This document shows positions 16,433 to 25,749 of a DNA stretch of 64,000 nt, piece by piece. The notes beneath the pieces are model-generated. The model had not been told where the DNA came from and made no database searches. It saw nothing but the letters and a program-made list of their open reading frames with translations. Position 1 is the stretch's first letter. Every line of letters starts with the position of its first letter. A program made the translations under genes and the position numbers. This stretch comes from Eubacterium multiforme (GTDB lineage: Bacteria; Bacillota; Clostridia; Clostridiales; Clostridiaceae). The DNA lies in assembly GCF_030813415.1 (NCBI RefSeq), contig NZ_JAUSUF010000004.1:142629-206628 (forward strand), read 5' to 3'.

Positions 16433-17251
16433 ATGAAATATGCAGATTTACATATACATTCTACCTTTTCTGATGGCAATTTAACACCAGAGCAAATTTT
16501 AAAAGAGGCTGAGAAAAAAGGAATAAAATATATTTCTATAACAGATCATGATTCAATTGATTCACAATATATTACAAAGAAAGACAATAATGATACTGTT
16601 GTAATACCAGGAATTGAACTTAGCAGTGAAATTGATGAGTTTGAAATTCATATATTGGGGTATTTCATTGATATAGAGAATAAAAATCTTAATGAAATAA
16701 TAAATAAAGTAAAAAAAGCAAGAATAAATAGAGTGAAATCAATAGTTGAAAAACTTAAAAATGAAGATATAATTCTAAATATAGATGAAATTATAAAAGA
16801 TAATTCTTCAGTTGGAAGAGCTCATATTGCAAATGAAATTGTAAAAAAGGGATATGAGAAAAATTATAAATCAGCATTTTTAAAATATTTACTTAAAGGA
16901 AAACCAGCCTATGTAAAAGGTGAAAAACTAAGTTATAAAGAGGCCTTAAAGGTAATAACTGACTCTAATGGTATTGCAGTTCTTGCCCATCCGGGGAAGA
17001 TATATAAGAGTATGGCAGTAGAAAAAATAATAAGAGAATTAAAATGTTATGGATTAAGAGGCATTGAGGTTTATCATCCAAGTCATACTAAAGAACAAAT
17101 GAATTTGTTCAATAATTTAAGTAAAAAATATAAGCTGTTAGTTACTGGAGGAAGCGATTTTCATAATGATTCTAATAAAGATATGAAAATAGGATTTCAA
17201 GGAATTAATGAAAAGTTATTAAATATTTTAATAAGTAGTAATAAATGTTAA
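16433..17251 (+). CDS. PHP-domain phosphoesterase (RNase AM/TrpH-like)
   Basis: A 272-residue PHP-family metal-dependent phosphoesterase. Metal-binding motifs are in order: DLHIHSTFSDG at residue 4, SITDHDSID near 39, IPGIELSSE near 60, VLAHPGK near 183 and GGSDFHND near 243. The family hydrolyses nucleoside 3',5'-bisphosphates or trims RNA 5' ends (E. coli RNase AM, formerly YciV). The following aminotransferase gene starts 23 bases after its stop, so the two are probably co-transcribed. Start ATG after AAGGAAGGTG. Confidence 0.85.
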   Translation: MKYADLHIHSTFSDGNLTPEQILKEAEKKGIKYISITDHDSIDSQYITKKDNNDTVVIPGIELSSEIDEFEIHILGYFIDIENKNLNEIINKVKKARINRVKSIVEKLKNEDIILNIDEIIKDNSSVGRAHIANEIVKKGYEKNYKSAFLKYLLKGKPAYVKGEKLSYKEALKVITDSNGIAVLAHPGKIYKSMAVEKIIRELKCYGLRGIEVYHPSHTKEQMNLFNNLSKKYKLLVTGGSDFHNDSNKDMKIGFQGINEKLLNILISSNKC

Positions 17252-17274
17252 AGTTAAATAAAGGGGCGAAAAAA

Positions 17275-18468
17275 ATGAAATTATCTAGCAGAGTAAAAGG
17301 AATATCACCATCAATAACATTAGCCATTACAGCAAAGGCTAAAGAGTTAAAAAATAGTGGAATAGATGTAATTAGTTTTGGAGTTGGAGAACCTGATTTT
17401 AATACTCCTTCAAATATAATAGAAGCTGGGTATAAGGCAATGCTTGAAGGAAAGACAAAGTATACAGAAACATCTGGAATAAAGGAACTTAGAGAAGAAA
17501 TTTGTAGAAAATTTAAAGATGATAATAATTTAAATTATTCTGAAGATCAAATAATTGTTAGTAATGGGGCAAAACAATGTTTAGCTAATGCTTTTATGGC
17601 AATATTAGATAAGGATGATGAAGTAATCATACCTATGCCATATTGGGTAAGCTATCCAGAACTTGTTAAAATAGCAGGAGGAGTTCCTGTAGCAGTAGAT
17701 TCAAAGGAAGAACACAATTATAAGTATACAATTAAATCTTTAGAAGATAAGTTATCTTCTAAAACAAAGGCTATTATATTAAATAGTCCAAATAATCCAA
17801 CTGGAACAATATATTCAAAGGAAGAGCTTTTAGAAATAGCTGAGTTTGCAAAAGAGCATAATTTAATTATTATATCAGATGAAGTTTATGAAAAATTAAT
17901 ATATGATGGTGAAAAGCATATAAGTATAGCATCTTTAACAGATTATGCTTATGAAAATACAATTGTAATAAATGGCTTATCAAAATCAGCAGCTATGACA
18001 GGCTGGAGAATTGGCTATGCAGCTTCAAATAAAGAAGTAATTAAAGCTATGACAAGTCTTCAAAGTCATATGACTTCAAATATAAATTCAATAACACAGT
18101 ATGCTTCAATAGAGGCTCTTAAAAATTCTAAGGGAAGCTCAGATAAGATGCTTAAAGAATTTAATAAGAGAAGAGAATATATGATAAATAGATTAGATAA
18201 TATAAAAGATATTAATTATATACTTCCAAATGGTGCATTTTATATTATGATAGATGTAAGTAAATTTTATGGTAAGAGTATAAACAATAGCCTAATTAAA
18301 GATTCCTTAAGTTTTTCAAAGGAGCTTTTAGAAGAAAATAAAGTTGCTGTAGTTCCTGGAGTAGGTTTTGGAATAGATAATTATGTAAGATTATCCTATG
18401 CAACATCTATGGAAAATATAGAAAAAGGTTTAAATAGAATAGAAGAGTTTCTTAAAAAGCTTAAATAA
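17275..18468 (+). CDS. Class I pyridoxal-phosphate aminotransferase, probably aspartate aminotransferase
   Basis: Class I fold aminotransferase of 397 residues. Visible motifs are SFGVGEPDFNTP near the N-terminus, IVSNGAKQCLANAF for cofactor phosphate contact, LNSPNNPTGTIYS, ISDEVYEKLIYDG, the Schiff-base lysine in NGLSKSAAMTGWRIGYAAS and a C-terminal arginine in NYVRLSYATS that binds the substrate carboxylate. This resembles thermostable aspartate aminotransferases of Bacillus and Thermus, but aromatic or alanine aminotransferase activity cannot be excluded. I prefer ATG 17275, preceded by AAAGGGGCG, over the ATG at 17245 that overlaps the previous gene. Confidence 0.88.
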   Translation: MKLSSRVKGISPSITLAITAKAKELKNSGIDVISFGVGEPDFNTPSNIIEAGYKAMLEGKTKYTETSGIKELREEICRKFKDDNNLNYSEDQIIVSNGAKQCLANAFMAILDKDDEVIIPMPYWVSYPELVKIAGGVPVAVDSKEEHNYKYTIKSLEDKLSSKTKAIILNSPNNPTGTIYSKEELLEIAEFAKEHNLIIISDEVYEKLIYDGEKHISIASLTDYAYENTIVINGLSKSAAMTGWRIGYAASNKEVIKAMTSLQSHMTSNINSITQYASIEALKNSKGSSDKMLKEFNKRREYMINRLDNIKDINYILPNGAFYIMIDVSKFYGKSINNSLIKDSLSFSKELLEENKVAVVPGVGFGIDNYVRLSYATSMENIEKGLNRIEEFLKKLK

Positions 18469-18495
18469 TAGAAATTAAGAAACCTTAGTTATAAA

Positions 18496-18535
18496 GGGTG
18501 ATTAACCAAAATTTTTGGATAATCATCTTTTTTTT
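18496..18535 (+). terminator. Terminator of the aminotransferase operon
   Basis: GATTA and CCAAAA pair with TTTTTGG and TAATC across a small internal mismatch (18499-18524), followed by eight T. Confidence 0.75.
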
Positions 18536-18613
18536 AGGTATAGATAGAAATTAACATAAAAAATATTATATAATATATATAGATTAAATAATACATTATA
18601 TTTGGAGGCAATA

Positions 18614-19252
18614 ATGATAAAGCTAGCAATATTTGACGTAGATTTTACAATAACCAAAAAAGAGACTTTAATGCAATTTTTTAGATATATGGTACATAAG
18701 GATAAAAGTAATATAAGATTTTTGCCAAGAGCTATATTTTCAGGTCTTATGTATAGCATAGGAATTTATGATGAAAAAAAGGTTAAAGAAACTTTTTTGA
18801 AATTTATAGATGGAGTAGATGAGAAAAAGCTTACTAAAATAGTAAAGGATTTTTATAGGGATGTTTTAAAAAATATATTATATGATGATGCTATAAAAAT
18901 GATGAGAGATTTAAAAAAAGAAGGATATAAAATATATTTAATATCAGCATCACCAGAGTTTTACTTAAATGAATTTTATGAATATAAAGAAGTAGATAGA
19001 ATAATAGGAACTAAATTTAAGTTTAAAGATGGAAAATTTTTAAGAGAAATGGATGGACATAATTGTAAAGGTGAGGAAAAAGTAAAAAGATTAATGGAAG
19101 AACTTAAAAAAGATAATATAGAGGTAGATTTTAAAAATTCTTATATGTTCTCAGACTCATTGTCAGATAAGCCTTTATTAGATTTAGTAGGTCATCCATA
19201 TTTAATAAACTTTAAAAAGAAAAATGATATAGAAATACTTAATTGGAAATAA
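18614..19252 (+). CDS. HAD-superfamily phosphatase, subfamily IB (SerB-like)
   Basis: A 212-residue haloacid dehalogenase-type hydrolase. Motif I is FDVDFTIT at residues 5-12 with both catalytic aspartates, motif II is the serine in YLISASPEF near residue 115, and motif IV is MFSDSLSDKPLLDLVGHPYLIN. These place it in subfamily IB near phosphoserine phosphatases and CicA-type proteins; the true substrate is not evident. The TTG at 18602 overlaps the GGAGG ribosome site, so ATG 18614 is the start. It is convergent with the pyrophosphatase gene and shares its terminator. Confidence 0.82.
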   Translation: MIKLAIFDVDFTITKKETLMQFFRYMVHKDKSNIRFLPRAIFSGLMYSIGIYDEKKVKETFLKFIDGVDEKKLTKIVKDFYRDVLKNILYDDAIKMMRDLKKEGYKIYLISASPEFYLNEFYEYKEVDRIIGTKFKFKDGKFLREMDGHNCKGEEKVKRLMEELKKDNIEVDFKNSYMFSDSLSDKPLLDLVGHPYLINFKKKNDIEILNWK

Positions 19253-19257
19253 AATTT

Positions 19258-19297
19258 AAGCTGTGCTTTATTATAAAGCACAGCTTAATATTTTTTT
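19258..19297. terminator. Bidirectional terminator between HAD phosphatase and pyrophosphatase genes
   Basis: A 12-bp perfect stem (AAGCTGTGCTTT at 19258-19269, complement at 19275-19286) lies between convergent genes and is followed by a T run on the plus strand. On the minus strand the T tract is shorter. Confidence 0.9.
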
Positions 19298-20936
19298 ACT
19301 TATTCATTATTGAATTTGTTAGTGGTGGTATTACTTGTTTCTTTCTAGAAAGAACTCCTGGTAAAAATGCCATTGAATCTTCTAATTTAATAGAGAAAGC
19401 ATTTTCAACTATTTCTGGTTTCTTTCCAGCTACAAGTATTTGTGAACCTTCATTTAATATGTCAGTTAATAATAACATAACCATATCAAATCCTGATTCT
19501 TCTGCCTTTTTATTCATGTATGTTAACATTTCTTCTTTTAAAGGCATAAATCCTTCAATATCCATTGTATTTACTTGAGCAACACCAATTTTAGTATCTC
19601 CCATAGTAAATGGCTTGAAGTCTTGGTTGAATATTTGTTCAACTGTTTTTCCTTGTAAAGAAGTACCTGCTTTAAACATTTCTTTAGCAAACTCTTCTAT
19701 ATTTATTCCAGCTATTTCAGCAAGTTTATTGCAAAGGTATTTATCTTGTTCAGTGCAAGTTGGACTTCTGAATAATAAAGTATCAGATATTATTGCACCG
19801 CATAAAAGTCCTGCAATTTCCTTTGATGGTCTTATTCCATTTTCAAAATAACATTTAGAAACTATTGAAGAAGTACTTCCAATTGGCTCATTTCTGAAGA
19901 AAATTGGATTGTTTGTTTGAATATCAGCAACTCTATGGTGGTCGATGATTTCAAGAACTTCAGCTTCCTCTAAACCTGGAACAGATTGTGCTCTTTCATT
20001 ATGGTCAACTTGAATAACCTTTTTCTTAAAGTTTGAAATAAGATGATATCTTGAAATAGTTCCTATAACTTTTCCATCTGTATTTATTACAGGATAGCTT
20101 CTGTATCTGCTTTCAAGCATAGTTTCTTTAACATCTTCAACTAAATCTTCAGTAGAGAATGAAACTATATCATCTTTAATCATAACGTATCTTACAGGGA
20201 TACTTTGAATTATAAGTCTAGCTGCTGTAAATGAATCGTGAGGAGTTGAAATTACAGTAATTCCAGCCTTCTTTGCCTTTTCTAAAAGCTCTTCACTTAA
20301 AGTAGATGAACCTATTAAAATCATTAAAGAAATATTTTCATTAATAACTTCTTCTTGAATTTCTGGTCTATCTCCAACAATTACTATGTCACCTGCATCA
20401 ATATGTTCTTTTAATGAATTTGGTTGCATAGCAGCAACACATATTTTACCAGGGAAAACTTTAACATCTTCATTTATGTAGAAAGCCTTTGCTGATAATG
20501 TATCAATTATGTTGTCAATAGTTGCTTCACTTTTACTTAGAATTTTATTATCCCATATATCCATATAAGATGAAGTTAAATTTGAAACTGATAAAACTCC
20601 TAGAAGGTGATCATTTGCATCCCCTACTGGAATAGTTTTAACATTTTTGTCTCTCATTATATTCCAAGCCATTTTTAAAGATATATCAGGTGATATTGGA
20701 CTGATGTTATCTATTTTTAAATCTTCAACTTTTAATTTTACTGTCTCTAAAAACTCAGGTGCTTTAACATTAAAGTAGTCTAAGATAAATTGAGTTTCAC
20801 GACTAACGTTTCCTAATCTAACTGGTACAGCTGGTATTTCTCCTATTTTGTTCTTTAATGCAGCATATGAAATAGCAGCACAGATTGAATCTGAATCAGG
20901 ATTTCTGTGACCAGTAACATATATTACGTTCTTCAA
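19296..20936 (-). CDS. ppaC: Manganese-dependent inorganic pyrophosphatase with CBS and DRTGG regulatory domains
   Basis: Family II pyrophosphatase that hydrolyses pyrophosphate to drive biosynthesis. The catalytic DHH half starts at VTGHRNPDSDSICAAISYA (residues 7-25) and resumes after a large insertion with LEIIDHHRVADIQTN; the DHHA2 domain ends with LPGVLSRKKQVIPPL, supplying the RK substrate-binding residues. The insertion (about residues 70-310) holds a CBS pair split by a DRTGG domain. In the characterised clostridial enzyme this region binds AMP or ADP as inhibitors and diadenosine tetraphosphate as activator. The length of 546 residues fits that class. Start codon TTG at 20936 follows AAGGAGGTAATATAT on the minus strand. 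It is divergent from the calcium ATPase gene. Confidence 0.93.
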   Translation of the reverse strand: MKNVIYVTGHRNPDSDSICAAISYAALKNKIGEIPAVPVRLGNVSRETQFILDYFNVKAPEFLETVKLKVEDLKIDNISPISPDISLKMAWNIMRDKNVKTIPVGDANDHLLGVLSVSNLTSSYMDIWDNKILSKSEATIDNIIDTLSAKAFYINEDVKVFPGKICVAAMQPNSLKEHIDAGDIVIVGDRPEIQEEVINENISLMILIGSSTLSEELLEKAKKAGITVISTPHDSFTAARLIIQSIPVRYVMIKDDIVSFSTEDLVEDVKETMLESRYRSYPVINTDGKVIGTISRYHLISNFKKKVIQVDHNERAQSVPGLEEAEVLEIIDHHRVADIQTNNPIFFRNEPIGSTSSIVSKCYFENGIRPSKEIAGLLCGAIISDTLLFRSPTCTEQDKYLCNKLAEIAGINIEEFAKEMFKAGTSLQGKTVEQIFNQDFKPFTMGDTKIGVAQVNTMDIEGFMPLKEEMLTYMNKKAEESGFDMVMLLLTDILNEGSQILVAGKKPEIVENAFSIKLEDSMAFLPGVLSRKKQVIPPLTNSIMNK

Positions 20937-21085
20937 ATATATTACCTCCTTATATATATAAAATCATAGTATAATTGTAAGTCCTAAATAAAAAAATGTA
21001 AAGTTAACTTTAAACAAAACTTTTCATAAGTTAACAACTTTTAAATATATATATATAAGAACGTTTAAAAAGGAGGGATTGTTAA
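20937..21085. promoter_or_regulatory. Divergent promoter region with two TTAAC-type palindromes
   Basis: Between the divergent pyrophosphatase and calcium ATPase genes lie a 14-bp perfect palindrome TAAAGTTAACTTTA at 20999-21012 and, 15 bases on, AAGTTAACAACTT at 21028-21040. The latter 13-mer also occurs at 1536-1548 before the pyruvate:ferredoxin oxidoreductase gene. A shared regulator is possible but unproven. Confidence 0.35.
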
Positions 21086-23641
21086 GTGATAAAAGAACAA
21101 AGTATGCTTCCAGGTCTTACAACTAAAGAAGCAGAAAAAAGGATGAAAAGTTTTGGATTAAATGAACTTGAACATAAAGGTAAATCATCTCCAATTAAAA
21201 TTTTTCTATCTCAATTTAATGACTTTATGGTTTGGGTGTTAATAGGTGCAACTATAATATCAGGAATTATGGGTGATACAGCTGATGCAATAACCATACT
21301 TATTATAGTTATAGTAAATGCATTTTTAGGATTTTTTCAAGAATTTAAAACAGAAAAATCATTAGAAGCTTTAAAAGATATGGCAGCACCAACTTGTAAA
21401 GTTTATAGAGATGGAAGAATTAAAGTTATAAATTCTAAATATTTAACAATTGGAGATATTGTTATATTAGAATCTGGAGATAGAATACCAGCTGATGGGG
21501 AATTTTTAGAAGCCTCTGGAATTGTTGTTGATGAATCTCTTTTAACAGGTGAGTCAGTTGGAGTAAACAAAGATTGTAATAAAGGTAATAACTTAGGATT
21601 TATGGGGACAAATATTTTAAAGGGTAAAGGACTTTTTAAAGTAATAGAAATTGGAATGAAAACAGAAATGGGTAAGATTGCAAATCTTCTTCAAAATATT
21701 GAAGATGAAAAGTCTCCTTTAAAGGAAAAATTAGATTCTCTTGGAAAGATATTAGTAGTGCTTTGTATAATAATATGTATTATAGTAACAGCTTTTGGAA
21801 TCATTAGAGGCAATGAAATTGGAGAAATGTTTATGCTTGGAGTTTCCTTAGCAGTTGCTGCTATTCCAGAAGGTTTAGCTGCAATAGTAACAGTGGCACT
21901 AGCCCTTGGAGTTTCTAAAATGTTAAAGAGAAATGCTTTAGTTAGAAAACTTCCAGCTGTTGAAACTTTAGGATGCACTTCTGTAATTTGCTCTGATAAA
22001 ACAGGAACATTAACACAAAACAAAATGACAGTTAAAGAAATATATTTAAATGGGAAAATAATTGAAATACAAAAGGAAGATATAAATAAAATAAAAGGAA
22101 TAGAAAAGCTAAAAAGTGCTTTAGTTCATTGTAATGATTGTCAAATAGATAAGAAGGTAAAAAAATTAGATAAAGCCTTATATGGGGATCCAACTGAAAC
22201 TGCATTAGTTAGAATGTTTTTTAATAATGTAAATGATGCAAAGGAATTTAGTAATAAAGTAGAGAGAATATTTGATATACCTTTTGATTCTACAAGAAAG
22301 ATGATGTCAGTAATAGTTAAAGAAAATGGAAATGAAGTATGTTATATAAAGGGAGCACCAGAAAAAATATTAGAAAAAAGTAATTATATATATGAAGATG
22401 GAGCTTTAAAGCCTTTAACATTTCAAAAGAAAAAACTAATAGGTAATGCCTTAGAAGCTATGTCTTCTAGAGCCTTAAGATGTATTGGTGCAGCCTATAA
22501 AGTTGAGAACTTAGTTAAAAGTGAAAACTTAGAAAATGATTTAATATTTATAGGATTTGCAGGAAGCATAGACCCTCCAAGGAAGGAAGCTAGAGATGCT
22601 GTACTTAAATGTAAACTTGCTGGAATTAAACCTGTAATGATTACAGGAGATCATAAAAATACTGCACTTTCTATAGCTAAATCTTTAAACATATGTAAAA
22701 GTGAAGATCAAGTTTTAACTGGAAAAGAAATAGAAGATATGACAGATAAAGAACTTTATAAAAAAGTAGATAATATTAGAGTATTTGCAAGGGTTTCACC
22801 TAACCATAAATTAAGAATTGTAAAAGCTTTTAAAGCAAAGGATAATATTGTTGCAATGACAGGAGATGGAGTAAATGATGCACCTGCAATTAAAGAAGCT
22901 GATATTGGGATATCAATGGGGCTTTCAGGAACAGATGTAACAAAGGAAGCATCAGCTATGATTCTTATGGATGATAACTTTAGCACAATTGTAGCAGCAG
23001 TAGAAGAGGGAAGGGTAATTTATGATAATATTAGAAAGTTTATAAGATATCTTTTATCCTGTAATTTAGGAGAAGTGCTAACAATGTTTTTAGCAACATT
23101 ATTTACAATGCCAAATCCGCTTATTCCAATACAAATTTTATTTGTAAATTTAGTAACTGATGGACTTCCAGCAATAGCCCTTGGAGTTGATCCTCCAGAT
23201 AGTGACATTATGAGACAGCAACCGAGAGAAAAAAAGGAAGGAATATTTGCAAGGGGACTTACTGAAAAGATATTAATAAGAGGTTCTTTAATAGGTATAT
23301 GTACTCTTCTTGCCTTTATGTCAGGTAGATATTATGGAATGGATCTTAAAACTTGTAGAACAATAGCTCTTGCAACTCTTATAATGTCTCAATTATTTCA
23401 TGTTTTTGAATGCAGATCAGAAAGACATTCAATATTTGAAATAAAGTTATTTACTAATCCTTATTTAGTTATGGCTGTAGGATTGTCTATAGCTATGCTT
23501 ATTTCAATATTATACATTCCATTTTTAAGTGGAATATTTCATACAGTTCCATTAATGCTTAAACATTGGGCATTAGTTCTTTTCTTCTCAGGAGTAATAG
23601 CTTTTATAAATAGTGTTTATTTATTTATAAAGTCAAAATAA
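21086..23641 (+). CDS. P-type calcium-transporting ATPase (PMCA/SERCA-like, type II)
   Basis: Membrane pump of 851 residues that exports calcium, by similarity of motifs. In order: cation-ATPase N domain; first membrane pair; the actuator loop with LLTGESVGV near residue 153; M4 with AIPEGLAAIVTVAL, the calcium-site PEGL; the phosphorylation motif CSDKTGTLTQNKM; nucleotide-domain KGAPEKIL; MITGDHKNTALSIA; and the hinge TGDGVNDAPAIKEADIGISMG. M5 and M6 carry NLGEVLTMF and NLVTDGLPAIALGVDP, as in calcium pumps. The GTG start at 21086 follows AGGAGGG by eight bases. Substrate is inferred from the M4/M6 residues. Confidence 0.9.
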   Translation: MIKEQSMLPGLTTKEAEKRMKSFGLNELEHKGKSSPIKIFLSQFNDFMVWVLIGATIISGIMGDTADAITILIIVIVNAFLGFFQEFKTEKSLEALKDMAAPTCKVYRDGRIKVINSKYLTIGDIVILESGDRIPADGEFLEASGIVVDESLLTGESVGVNKDCNKGNNLGFMGTNILKGKGLFKVIEIGMKTEMGKIANLLQNIEDEKSPLKEKLDSLGKILVVLCIIICIIVTAFGIIRGNEIGEMFMLGVSLAVAAIPEGLAAIVTVALALGVSKMLKRNALVRKLPAVETLGCTSVICSDKTGTLTQNKMTVKEIYLNGKIIEIQKEDINKIKGIEKLKSALVHCNDCQIDKKVKKLDKALYGDPTETALVRMFFNNVNDAKEFSNKVERIFDIPFDSTRKMMSVIVKENGNEVCYIKGAPEKILEKSNYIYEDGALKPLTFQKKKLIGNALEAMSSRALRCIGAAYKVENLVKSENLENDLIFIGFAGSIDPPRKEARDAVLKCKLAGIKPVMITGDHKNTALSIAKSLNICKSEDQVLTGKEIEDMTDKELYKKVDNIRVFARVSPNHKLRIVKAFKAKDNIVAMTGDGVNDAPAIKEADIGISMGLSGTDVTKEASAMILMDDNFSTIVAAVEEGRVIYDNIRKFIRYLLSCNLGEVLTMFLATLFTMPNPLIPIQILFVNLVTDGLPAIALGVDPPDSDIMRQQPREKKEGIFARGLTEKILIRGSLIGICTLLAFMSGRYYGMDLKTCRTIALATLIMSQLFHVFECRSERHSIFEIKLFTNPYLVMAVGLSIAMLISILYIPFLSGIFHTVPLMLKHWALVLFFSGVIAFINSVYLFIKSK

Positions 23642-23720
23642 AAATATTTATTTTAAGTACACTCCACAGACTATATAAATTTATGATAATATATAGTAAA
23701 AAATAAAAGAGGTGATACTT

Positions 23721-24011
23721 ATGATTAAACATATAGTTATGTGGAATTTAAAAGAGGAAAACAAATTAGAAAATGCAAAGAAATTAAAGGCATCATTAGA
23801 AGGTTTAAAAGAAGAAATAAATGAAATAAAAGAAATAGAAGTTGGGATAAATATAAATAATAGTGATGCAAGTATGGATGTAATATTGTATTCAGTATTT
23901 AATACTTTAGAAGATTTAGATATTTATCAAAATCATCCAAAACATTTAAAGGTTAAAGAATTTGTTAAAAATATTTCTACAGATAGAAAAGTTGTTGATT
24001 TTGAAGCATAA
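23721..24011 (+). CDS. Dabb-family (stress-responsive A/B barrel) protein
   Basis: A 96-residue protein with the Dabb ferredoxin-like fold pattern: IKHIVMWNLKEE at the start, a charged helix LKASLEGLKEEINEIKEIEVGININ, then DVILYSVFNTLEDLDIYQNHPKHLKVKEFV ending in a short strand. Family members are small dimers of mostly unknown function in Firmicutes. ATG 23721 lies eight bases after AGAGG, so the upstream in-frame codon at 23712 is not used. Monocistronic, ending in a bidirectional terminator. Confidence 0.85.
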   Translation: MIKHIVMWNLKEENKLENAKKLKASLEGLKEEINEIKEIEVGININNSDASMDVILYSVFNTLEDLDIYQNHPKHLKVKEFVKNISTDRKVVDFEA

Positions 24012-24016
24012 ATAAT

Positions 24017-24045
24017 AAAAGCTACGTTTTTAAAACGTAGCTTTT
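24017..24045. terminator. Bidirectional terminator between the Dabb gene and the unknown minus-strand gene
   Basis: A 14-bp perfect stem (AAAAGCTACGTTTT at 24017-24030, complement at 24032-24045) with A and T tracts on both sides lies between convergent genes. Confidence 0.88.
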
Positions 24046-24046
24046 A

Positions 24047-24466
24047 TTACATTTGTCTTTGTCTCATTCTTGAAGCTGTTTGTCTAGCTTTTTTTATTTG
24101 AGAGTGATCTATTGGAACTAAATCTTTCTTTGTAGTTAAGTTAAGAATATTTTGGATTTGGATTACTTCTGAATCCTTCTTTCCTTTAATACCTTTAAGA
24201 CCCATTATCATAACTTTATGACCTTTATTTAATTGTATAAAGTCAGGAGTTTTAAACCATCTATTTTTCTTATATCTACATTTAATAGCACCTCTACCAG
24301 CATCTGGTTTAAGTATTATGTCAACTATTAATTTATGAAAAATTATATAATTCTTTTCTTCAGTTTTAACTGAAATAACAGTACCTGCAGCACTTGTTAT
24401 TCTATCACCATATTTTTCAAAGTAAGAGTCTCTAAAATATTTATCAAATTTATCTCTAAAGCCCAT
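24047..24466 (-). CDS. Conserved-looking protein of unknown function, 139 residues
   Basis: I do not recognise the family. The protein is basic, soluble and without signal peptide or membrane segment. It begins GFRDKFDKYFRDSYFEKYGDRIT and its C-terminal 20 residues are strongly basic (KKARQTASRMRQRQM), which could contact nucleic acid. The middle has alternating hydrophobic residues suggesting a beta-barrel of the OB or SH3 kind (ITSAAGTVISVKTEEKNYIIFHKLIVDIILKP split over several strands). ATG at 24466 is preceded by AAGGAGA at a good spacing; the TTG six bases upstream is too close to that site. Transcribed divergently from the DUF4003 gene. Confidence 0.6.
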   Translation of the reverse strand: MGFRDKFDKYFRDSYFEKYGDRITSAAGTVISVKTEEKNYIIFHKLIVDIILKPDAGRGAIKCRYKKNRWFKTPDFIQLNKGHKVMIMGLKGIKGKKDSEVIQIQNILNLTTKKDLVPIDHSQIKKARQTASRMRQRQM

Positions 24467-24767
24467 AAACAAATCTCCTTTTTCTTATATATAAGTCCGT
24501 TTTTACGGATAAATCCATTATAACAAATAATATTATAACATAAATAAAAAATTAGTAAAATATGAAATTGCCAGAACATAAGTATTATTAAGTTATAGAG
24601 AGCTATTTTAATATAAATTTTTATAATGTTATAATATTTTGTTAGTCATAAGACTGACATAAATTAATAGTATAATTAAAATATGAAGATTTTTGTAATT
24701 AATATTTAAATGTTTAAATAAAAAAATGAGTTATAATATAATTAGAAAATTTTAAGGGGGAAAACGA
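24467..24767. promoter_or_regulatory. Divergent intergenic region before the DUF4003 gene
   Basis: About 300 AT-rich bases without a credible gene. The right half has several TATAAT-like sequences (for example 24671-24676) but no convincing -35 partner, and a tiny AGTC/GACT hairpin with an ATAA loop near 24643-24655. I see nothing else in it. Confidence 0.3.
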
Positions 24768-25739
24768 ATGAATAGCCTATTGTATGGAATTACTAGCAAT
24801 GTAATAGAAAATTATAAACTAGTAAAAAATAACTTAAGGTTTGATGGGGAATACATAAATCATTTTGCTTCATTAGTATTTGCAGAAGATGATGAGCATA
24901 TTAATATAGAAAAAATTAAAGATATTAGAAAGTATATAAAATTAAACACTAATAAAATGTCAGGTTTTAGAGGAGATATTTTATATATGGTATCTATTCT
25001 AATTAGCAAAGAAAAGGATTATACTGATTTTTCAGATAGATTAATTGAAATAAATGAAATATTAAAGGACAATGGTTTTAAAGATGGAGCCTTTTTAGTA
25101 CTTTCATCTTATGCTTTAACTAAGCATGTAAAAAAAGGTGAAATGGATAATATATTAAATGATATGAAAATAATATATAAATCATTAAAATTTGAATATA
25201 ATGAATTTACAGATGAAGAGGATTACTTAATTTGTACCCTTCTTGCTATAAAAAATAGTAAATCAAAAAAAGAAATAAGAGATATTAATAAGTTTATAAA
25301 GAGTATGTTTAATTATCTTTCAGATTTAGATCATTATTCTAAAAATGATTTACAAGGGGTAGCTAGTACACTTCTTTTAAATAATAGTGCATCAGCACCT
25401 TATGAGATAAAGGAACTTATTACAAACTTTGATAAAAATGATATGAAAATTGGAGATGAGGTTCTTCCTTTAATTGGTGGAGTTGCTAGGGAAGAAAATA
25501 TATTTGAATATATAAAAAAGGTTAAAGAAGTAGAAAGATTCCTTTGTGAAGAAGAGGGTGAGTATACTTTTTATATGGATAAAACCTTTAGAACTTTAAT
25601 TGCTATAGTTATAGTAGAAATTTATGAAAGGGATAATAGCTCTTTCTCAAATGAGTACTTAGAAGAACTTTTATGTTTTGCTATATATTCCTTTATTGTT
25701 AGCAAAAAACAAGGACTTTTTGAGGAGGTATTAGCTTAA
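24768..25739 (+). CDS. DUF4003-family protein
   Basis: A 323-residue soluble, largely helical protein that resembles the DUF4003 family of Firmicutes, whose function is unknown. The N-terminal NYKLVKNNLRFDGEYINHFASLVFA and mid-region DNGFKDGAFLVLSSYALTKH match what I remember of the family. No catalytic motif is visible. The ribosome site AAGGGGG is well placed. It ends 10 bases before dinB and probably drives it. The family assignment is moderately secure; the role is open. Confidence 0.65.
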   Translation: MNSLLYGITSNVIENYKLVKNNLRFDGEYINHFASLVFAEDDEHINIEKIKDIRKYIKLNTNKMSGFRGDILYMVSILISKEKDYTDFSDRLIEINEILKDNGFKDGAFLVLSSYALTKHVKKGEMDNILNDMKIIYKSLKFEYNEFTDEEDYLICTLLAIKNSKSKKEIRDINKFIKSMFNYLSDLDHYSKNDLQGVASTLLLNNSASAPYEIKELITNFDKNDMKIGDEVLPLIGGVAREENIFEYIKKVKEVERFLCEEEGEYTFYMDKTFRTLIAIVIVEIYERDNSSFSNEYLEELLCFAIYSFIVSKKQGLFEEVLA

Positions 25740-25749
25740 AATAAATTTA

